A program made the translations under genes and the position numbers. Below are positions 57,537 to 64,000 of a stretch of DNA of 64,000 nt, in pieces (positions within the stretch are counted from its first letter, which is position 1; each line of letters begins with the position of its first letter). The notes under the pieces are model-generated. The model saw only the letters and a program-made list of their open reading frames with translations. It made no database searches and was not told the DNA's origin. This DNA comes from Zantedeschia hybrid cultivar (taxonomy: Eukaryota; Streptophyta; Magnoliopsida; Alismatales; Araceae), in NCBI GenBank assembly GCA_030544215.1, contig JARZZO010000011.1:296001-360000 (forward strand), written 5' to 3'.

Positions 57537-60335
57537 ATGAAGACAAGAATTATCAAGCAGAAAACAAAAGTATGGGCTGATAAGTGGCGTCAGGAGCGGC
57601 ATGATCATGTGAATAAATTAATGATGACATTAAAAGAGTTGGAGTCTTTAGCAGAAAACAAGTTGTTAAATCAACAAGAACTGGATACCAGGGCAAAAGC
57701 GACTACTCAATATTCAGAATGGCTGCTTGAAGAGGAGATCAGGTGGAAGCAAAAGTCAAGAGAAACATGGTTGAAAGAAGGTGATCTAAACACTCGATTT
57801 TTTCACCAGGTTGCTAATGGAAGGAAGAGAAGGAATACTATATCAATTATCCAAAAGCAAGATGAATTTATTGAGGATGAAGACAAAATAGCAGAGGAAA
57901 TAATTAATTTCTATACAGAGCTATTTGCTAAGGAGAAAAGATGGTTTCCAACCTGGTCGGATCCTGAGATTAGTTGTTTATCCTCTGAGGAACAAGAGTC
58001 TCTTACTGGTCAAGTGACTGAAGATGAAGTTAAGAAGGCTGTATTTGATCTGGGTGCGGATAAGGCACCAGGACCAGATGGAATTCCCATTTGGTTCTAC
58101 CAATCTTTCTGGGAGGTCATCAAGAATGAAATTATTAATGTTGCGAAGGAATTTATCTCCGGTACTGCAAGTTGTGAAGGCCTTAATCATACATACCTTG
58201 TTTTGTTACCTAAGAAGGAGAGTGCAATGCAATTGAAGGACTTTCGACCCATAAGTTTACTCAATGGGTCCTATAAGATTTTTGCTCGAATTCTTGCTTC
58301 TAGATTGAGTGCGGTTTTGAATTGTATTGTACAACCGAATCAATCTGCTTTCATTCAGGGCAGGAGATTGAAGGATAACTTTTTGATAGCTCATGAGGTT
58401 CTTTATTCTTTGAAGAAGAAAGGCATAGAAGGAGTGGCGTGCAAACTAGATTTTAACAAAGCTTACGTCAGGGTGCAATGGAGTTGTTTATGGAATGTTT
58501 TGAAGGAGCACCAATTTCCGGAGATATTTATTAATGTTTTGCAGAAATGTGTAACTACTGCTAAGTTTTCAATTATTATCAACAACAATGTCTATGGATA
58601 CTTTACCAGCTCAAGAGGATTGAGACAGGGGGATCCACTTTCACCACTTTTATTTGTTATTGTGGCCAATATTTTGAGTAGAATGTGTGCTATAGCTGAA
58701 AACAAGGGTCGGATCAGGGGTGTTCAGATCTGTAGAGGACAACCAGAAATATCTCATCTACAGTTTGCGGACGATACATTATTGTTCTTTAAAACTGAAA
58801 TGGATAATGCGAAATTTATATCCTTTCTATTGAGAGGTTTTGAGGCTTGCGCTGGACTGAAAATTAACTACGACAAAAGTTCTGTGATTCCTGTACATCT
58901 GGGAGAAGACAAGGGCAGAAATGTGGCAGATATCCTTGGATGTGGCATTGGTAAACTCCCAATAACATATTTGGGATTACCTTTGAATGACAGAAGGGCA
59001 AGTGTTAAGGATTGGGAACCTATTGTTCTCAGAATTCAAAGAAAATTGTCCTCTTGGAAGGCCAAACAACTATCCTTTGGGGGCAGAATTACTTTGATCA
59101 ATTCTGTCCTCACGACAATCCCAATGCATTTCAGTTCTGTTTTTCTCATGCCAAGTTCTGTTTGCAAGGACATTGATAAAGTCAGAAGAAGGTTTCTTTG
59201 GGGTGGTTACAATAAGAACAAAAGAGGTATTCCACTGGTAAATTGGAGGAAAGTGTGCAAACCTAAGGAGAATGGGGCGTTGGGGGTAAGAAATCTTCAA
59301 GTATGGAATGTGGCGCTTCTGGGGAAATGGTTGTGGGAGCTAATGGAGGAACAACCTAGTCTGTGGAAGCAGCTTATCATTAACAAACACTATATGCCTA
59401 GATGCAGATTTTTTCTTCAAAAATCAAATGTTTCTATGATGTCTCCTTTGTGGACTGATATAATCAAAGCTGGAAATCATTTTGTGAACCACATTTTTCA
59501 CAAAGTAGGGAATGGGGAAAGCACATTCTTCTGGAAAGACAAATGGTTGGGGGAAAAGATGTTGAAGGAGCAATACCCTAAACTGTATGCTATTGCTGAA
59601 GATCAGTGGACTTTGGTGAAATATTGCTATGAGAATGTGCAGAATCAGATTCAGTGGACTGTTTGGATGCGCAGAAATCTGAAGGATGAGGAGATACAAC
59701 AATTTTCATCTTTGCTGAAGGATTTATATGCTATTTCTATACATACAAATGAGGATAAATTAGTATGGGCACCTACCAAAGGGACATTCACTGTGAAATC
59801 CTATTATGCCGTGTTGGTAGGTGATATGCCTAACTACTTGAAGAATGATGACGTGTGGAAAATTAAATCACCTTTCAAAGTTAGAGCATTCATGTGGTTG
59901 ATGTATGAAAAAAGGATAGTTACTAAAGTCTATAGGAGGAAATGGTGCCAGGAAGATGATATTTTATGTGCACTTTGTGGCAGTGAACCGAAAGATGTTG
60001 ACCACCTGCTTGTCAATTGTCATGTTAGCAAACAAGTTTGGACTACTATCGGGGAGCTCTTGCATTTTAAACCTTCTTTTCAAACAATTTGGGAGATGTG
60101 GACTTTCTTCAGACAATTGAAATCCAAATATAAGCACAGGAAGCATAGAAGTATTCTTGGGATTATTCCTCATGCAATCTGCTGGAGCATTTGGAAGGAA
60201 AGGAATGAGGCGATATTCAGAGGGAGTGAAATTTATGTGGAAAATATTGCTATTAGAAGCTTGTCATTTCTGTATAATTGGTCACGACATATTTTAGGGT
60301 TCTCGGTTGATAATTGGAATAAAGCATTTAATTAG
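57537..60335 (+). CDS. LINE B ORF2 reverse transcriptase + zf-RVT (932 aa, open)
   Basis: Copies LINE RNA into DNA at the nicked target. A single frame contains WLKEGDLNTRFFHQVANGRK, LGADKAPGPDGIPIWFYQSF, FRPISLLNGSYKIFARILA, QSAFIQGRRLKDNFLIAHEV, CKLDFNKAYVRVQWSCLWNV (motif A; the second Asp of the usual AYD is Val), GLRQGDPLSPLLFVIVAN, ISHLQFADDTLLFF (catalytic ADD), GLKINYDKSSVI, LPITYLGLPL and the zf-RVT end FKVRAFMWLMYEKRIVTKVY, LCALCGSEPKDVDHLLVNC, HAICWSIWKERNEAIFRG. The start shown is the first ATG after the upstream TAG, so the natural protein would have begun in the endonuclease. Intact length with a broken endonuclease makes the product unlikely to act in cis. Confidence 0.9.
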   Translation: MKTRIIKQKTKVWADKWRQERHDHVNKLMMTLKELESLAENKLLNQQELDTRAKATTQYSEWLLEEEIRWKQKSRETWLKEGDLNTRFFHQVANGRKRRNTISIIQKQDEFIEDEDKIAEEIINFYTELFAKEKRWFPTWSDPEISCLSSEEQESLTGQVTEDEVKKAVFDLGADKAPGPDGIPIWFYQSFWEVIKNEIINVAKEFISGTASCEGLNHTYLVLLPKKESAMQLKDFRPISLLNGSYKIFARILASRLSAVLNCIVQPNQSAFIQGRRLKDNFLIAHEVLYSLKKKGIEGVACKLDFNKAYVRVQWSCLWNVLKEHQFPEIFINVLQKCVTTAKFSIIINNNVYGYFTSSRGLRQGDPLSPLLFVIVANILSRMCAIAENKGRIRGVQICRGQPEISHLQFADDTLLFFKTEMDNAKFISFLLRGFEACAGLKINYDKSSVIPVHLGEDKGRNVADILGCGIGKLPITYLGLPLNDRRASVKDWEPIVLRIQRKLSSWKAKQLSFGGRITLINSVLTTIPMHFSSVFLMPSSVCKDIDKVRRRFLWGGYNKNKRGIPLVNWRKVCKPKENGALGVRNLQVWNVALLGKWLWELMEEQPSLWKQLIINKHYMPRCRFFLQKSNVSMMSPLWTDIIKAGNHFVNHIFHKVGNGESTFFWKDKWLGEKMLKEQYPKLYAIAEDQWTLVKYCYENVQNQIQWTVWMRRNLKDEEIQQFSSLLKDLYAISIHTNEDKLVWAPTKGTFTVKSYYAVLVGDMPNYLKNDDVWKIKSPFKVRAFMWLMYEKRIVTKVYRRKWCQEDDILCALCGSEPKDVDHLLVNCHVSKQVWTTIGELLHFKPSFQTIWEMWTFFRQLKSKYKHRKHRSILGIIPHAICWSIWKERNEAIFRGSEIYVENIAIRSLSFLYNWSRHILGFSVDNWNKAFN

Positions 60336-60481
60336 TTAATGCTATTATAAGTTCTTCTTTTCTTTTGAAAGGGATAGGAATCTCTCCTGTCTACTTTGTA
60401 TTGTACTTCCTCTCTTTATCAATAAAATTGGTGGTACAATCCATGTTTTTCTCAAAAAAAAAAAGTTTTTTTAACATTTTA

Positions 60482-61573
60482 GGAAAATTCGGACACCCTT
60501 AGGATGTATTTTATGATCATTTCAGACATATTTAAGTTATAGGGGTATTTTAGTAATTTTACCTTAAATCGGGTTTATTAGACTTAGAGTCTATTTTTAT
60601 ATTTTTTCTGAGATTTTTACTTATTTTTATCATATTGAGGATATTTCGATAATTTTACCCATCTTATTAGTGTTTGGAGGGTATTTTGAGCATATGAGAG
60701 ATTTGATTTTTTTAAGAATTTTATGTGATTTTTACAGATTTTTATCATGGATGGGGGTATTTTTGTAATTTCTATTAAGTTATGGGGGGCATTTTGGTCA
60801 TTTCAAAAATTTTATATGTTTTCATATTTGGTTCTATGTTTTTTACTTGTTTTTACTGATTTTTACTATTTTTTATTAATTTTACTGATTTTTATTAATT
60901 AATTAAATATATGAAAGATATTTAAGTCATTTTTAACTTAAGTATATTATTTATGTCTCAATGTTTCATTATTGAGTTTTGATTATGAGTCTAGGTTTAA
61001 TTATATATGAAGTGAGGCCAAGGGTATTTTAGAATATTTAATTATGTACTTATGTATTTTAATTAGTTATTAAACTAATTAATAAATTAATTATGTATGT
61101 GAAAATATAATAACATAGTGTTACTTAAGTAATAGGTTCATGAACACATATGCACACATATATGCTCAAAGAACAATATTGGCATTTTATTCATCATTTC
61201 GGCATAATCGCGTCTTATAGAACGACGATTTTACAATATAAATTCGGCAGAGCTTCCCTTTAGGAATAAACCTTGGAAAGAGAGCCCTCTGAGAAAATAT
61301 CTCCTCCAAACGCAGCAAACCCGTGCAAAAGCACTTGATTTGGTCTTCAAATGGGCAGAGTTTCCCATATGAACTTTTGGGTCAAATGGGCATGTTTTCA
61401 TCTTACCCCTTGGGGAGTATTTATAGGCTTTGAAAGCCTAACCGATGGGGGTATCCACCGGAAATTTCTGAGGTGGGGGGTGCCATCGGAGGATCTGGAG
61501 GATTTTTGGAGAGAGAGTGAGAGAGAGATTAGAGAGAAGGGGGGGGGGGGGAACCGGTGGGGGTGCCACCATT

Positions 61574-61607
<34 letters not shown>

Positions 61608-61830
61608 TATGGAGCCCGGGGGGGGGGGGGGGGGGGCGCCACCGGTTTGAAGAACCGGTGGCTACCCCATCCCCCCTTTTTTTATTTTAAAAAAAGGGTC
61701 CAACACCCTTCTGCCAGAGAGAGTGGCTGGCATTTTCTACGATAGAGTGAGCACATGATGAGGGTTTTTCGTATTATGGGTTCTGGTTCTTCCTCCCTTT
61801 TTGTTCTTTTAGGGGGAAATGAGTGAGTCA
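60482..61830 (-). mobile_element. LTR-like sequence hosting LINE B
   Basis: On the minus strand there is TATAAATA at 61418-61425 and AATAAA at 61186-61191, an LTR-like transcription unit. The AT-rich GGTATTTTxGTAATTTTA motif recurs on both sides of LINE B (54600-54850 and 60530-60790), showing that the LINE split one repeat. Ends were not located. Confidence 0.4.
61539..61636. repeat. G13 / C30 / G19 homopolymer cluster
   Basis: G run 61539-61551, C run 61575-61604, G run 61618-61636, with ACCGGTGG / CCACCGGT between and beside them. It can form long G-C hairpins or G-quadruplexes. ORFs translating it are glycine/proline artefacts. Confidence 0.95.
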
Positions 61831-62333
61831 TCACCTTGATGCTTTCGTACAGAGGGATTCTGAAGAGCTTATCGCCCTTTATATATTCCCTTTGTTTTTA
61901 ATATGCATGCACGTGGTACTATCTACTTTCCAAGAAAAATAAGGCCTAGTCCTTTCTTACTATGTCCAAACATCTCATTTTAGGTCTTCTCTAGGTTTTT
62001 TAGCCTTACACTTTTCGATGACGCCGAACTTGGCTACCCGTGCACATGACAAAACCTTCTAAGCCTATTTCTTCTAAGCTTGGTGTTGATATGAGCTACA
62101 CCAAAGTCTCGAGATATATGTTCATTCCAAATCTCATTCTTTATAGTCTTTCTGCACATTTATCTCAACATACTCATCTTTGCTACATAATTATTGTACA
62201 TGTTCTTTCCTTGCAGCCCAACACTCAATCCCATAAACACAAGGAGTCTCACAATTATGGGGTCAAGGAGAGTTGCTATGGGAGAGTGAGTGAGAGAGGG
62301 TGAGGGAGAGGGGAGGAGCTTTGGGAGAGGAGA
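61831..62333. other. No gene seen
   Basis: AT-rich sequence between the LTR-like block and LINE C. GTGAGAGAGGGTGAGGGAG-type purine repeats lie just before LINE C. Confidence 0.4.
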
Positions 62334-64000
62334 TGAGGTGAGTCTGATGATTGGCAGACAGTCCTTGGCAAGAGATCTCGTGTGCTGTCTGCCGGGAAAT
62401 CTGCTACTTTGAGTAGAATCCTTGTGGACAAGGACACTTGCATCTGCTGCCTAGTGAAGGGTCATCGTGCTACCGACTGTAGAGAAACCATTCATTGTCT
62501 TCTTTGCAGAGGCGTGGGGCACAGAAGATGGGCTTGCCCTCCCATTTCCAGGTCCACTGATAGAAGGGTGCATGAGGTCGCAGATATCTGTTTTGCAGAC
62601 TTTCTCTGAACTCTGAAGGGGTGTCTACTAACCTTAATGTTCTCCCTGGTTGGTGGAACTGCAATGGTTGCTGGAGATTGGAGCAGTTAGAGATAGCTTA
62701 AACCAATGTGTGGTGGTCACTGTTGATAAGTCTGGTTCCAATAGGCTAGTACCTATGGAAGGCAAGGAGCTGGTGCTGAAAATCCTGCAATCTCTATGGC
62801 TGGAGGAGAGTAAGTGGTCGATTCGGACGATCTGTGGAGAAGCCTTTCTGGTGAGAGCAGAATATGAGAACCGGAAGAATCTGGCCCTGCTCCATGGGGA
62901 TGCTGCGGAAGGAAAATGTGACTGTGTTTTTTTTCTCCTTGGAAGATTGAAGATGGAGCTCTGCCAGGCACTGCCAATGTCTGGTGCAGAGTTTGGGGAG
63001 TTCCGCTACATCTTTGAAATGTCTCAACATTCTAGACTATCTGTTCCAGGTTCAGAATTCTCAGGCTGGTTGATGTCAATGTACTTAGTGGGGAGAACTT
63101 AGTCTTTGCTAGAGTGCTGGTGGGAGTGGAACAATTGGGGGATGTTCCACAGAAGGTGAAGATGCTGGTGGGAGGTAGAGTATTTTGGGTTGAAATCAGC
63201 CATAAAGATGGTAGACAGGGTATAGCTCAGTCGAGGGAGGTGCAATGGTCATGGGCTGATGTTGTCGCTGAATATAAGAACTATAGGCAGAACAGAGACA
63301 ATGTCCTCAAAACTGGCCGGAGGCTTCGTCTTCGTCCTTGATGATCTCTATTCATTTCATGGAGCTTCTGACTCAGCAAACCTTCCGAGGTTTCCCAACT
63401 CGGTGAACAAGTGTCTGCAGGAGAGGAATCGGCAGCCCATTGGGAGGTGTGGTAATTATGGACATTCTGTTCCAAAGAACTTCTGTGGCAAAGGGGTGTT
63501 GGGGAGCCAGTGGATACGCCTAGTTCTGCAGGTTTGCAAATCCTCCTTGGAGATGTAGCCGTGCTCGAGGCTGCTGCAGGAGGCCTGCTCATTGGGTGTC
63601 TCGAGGTTGCTTTAGGAAGGTTAGTGATTACTGGTGCCGACGGTAGGGAGTCGAGTGGAGGAGATAAACAGGAATGGGCCGTCGATGGGTTAAGTTGGGT
63701 TCCTAAGTCGTTACGGGATCCTAACCTTAGTGACCCGTGCGCTTCGGATCTTAACTTAGTCATAAACGGGGGAGCTCATGAACCGGATCGGGGGTCCTTT
63801 GGGGCAGCGAACGAGTGGCATCTTCATTCTTACGGTGGCCCTGTTTCTCGACCTCACGAACAGAGTACCGGTAGCTTGTTCTTGGAGCCCAGGAAGGTGA
63901 TCCTTCAGCCCCTTTCAATCTCCAGTCATCGTCAGAAGGTGATTTTGTTAACAGTGGTATTCATATGCTCCACTACCCAGAACTGCTGGGTTCTGGGGTA
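62334..64000 (+). mobile_element. LINE copy C, 5' part (runs off the window)
   Basis: ORF1 again starts with two CCHC knuckles (CICCLVKGHRATDC, CLLCRGVGHRRWAC at about 62440-62535). Then come WSIRTICGEAFLVRAEYENR, KNLALLHGDAAEGK and, after frame changes, NLVFARVLVGVEQLGDVPQK, GGRVFWVEISHKD, WSWADVVAEYKNYRQNR. At least three frameshifts or stops by 63345. From there to 64000 the frame is unclear but similar in style to the ORF1 linker. The endonuclease and RT would lie beyond the right edge. Confidence 0.75.

Larger units (their letters stand above)
54873..60464 (+). mobile_element. Near full-length L1-type LINE (copy B) with poly(A) and TSD
   Basis: Flanked by 17-bp duplications starting GTTTATTTAACATTTT (54856-54872) and GTTTTTTTAACATTTT (60465-60481) with one mismatch. 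The 3' end has AATAAA, then 11 A's. Only 38 bp precede ORF1, so the 5' end may be slightly truncated. ORF1 and the endonuclease are broken; the RT region is one uninterrupted 932-codon frame. Confidence 0.93.

Noticed and set aside
61351..61745. Glycine/proline-rich ORFs
   Set aside because: Translations of poly-G/poly-C tracts.

Overview
This is nuclear DNA from a flowering plant. It contains plant-specific gene families (a PORR organelle RNA-binding protein, a RAD52-like organelle ssDNA-binding protein, a C-type-lectin receptor kinase and a LIKE-COV gene), GT-AG introns, and nested LTR retrotransposons, plant L1-type LINEs and MITEs. The very GC-rich coding exons of the RAD52-like and PORR genes suggest a monocot, but I cannot name a genus. 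All domain calls come from reading the translations by eye; no database search was run.

Layout. 1-1.27 kb: HARBI1/PIF-Harbinger-type nuclease, open at the left edge. 3.16-4.93 kb: last three exons of a LIKE-COV gene with two in-frame stops, lying between two exact 32-bp direct repeats. 6.9-13.3 kb: decayed LINE on the minus strand. 13.73-21.11 kb: minus-strand RAD52-2-type gene with three visible exons; its 6.56-kb intron is filled with transposon debris, and the final exon is not seen. 21.3-21.95 kb: foldback/MITE cluster. 23.459-35.775 kb: complete Ty3/gypsy Tat-lineage retrotransposon on the minus strand, with a 5-bp target duplication, both LTRs, PBS, PPT and dual RNase H. It carries a spliced plus-strand gene of its own, and an 18-copy 69-bp tandem array lies where the two transcription units converge. 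36.5-38.6 kb: probable solo LTR. 39.4-40.5 kb: seven evenly spaced degenerate hairpins. 41.14-42.42 kb: intact PORR gene. 43-47.8 kb: retroelement debris, a LINE 3' fragment, and the 3' end of an unidentified gene with a tandemly duplicated exon. 49.75-52.23 kb: first three exons of a C-type-lectin receptor-like kinase whose remaining kinase exons are not found. 52.45 kb: MITE with flanking duplication. 54.87-60.46 kb: near full-length LINE with poly(A) and 17-bp target duplication, inserted in an apparent minus-strand LTR. 62.3 kb to the right edge: start of another LINE of the same ORF1 type.

The host genes (RAD52-2-like, PORR, lectin kinase, LIKE-COV remnant, unidentified 46.5-47.8 kb gene) are independent single-gene units. 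Most of the sequence is transposon-derived. The most unusual items are the antisense gene inside the Tat element and the array beside it, the phased hairpin series, and a LINE family whose ORF1 starts with two zinc knuckles.
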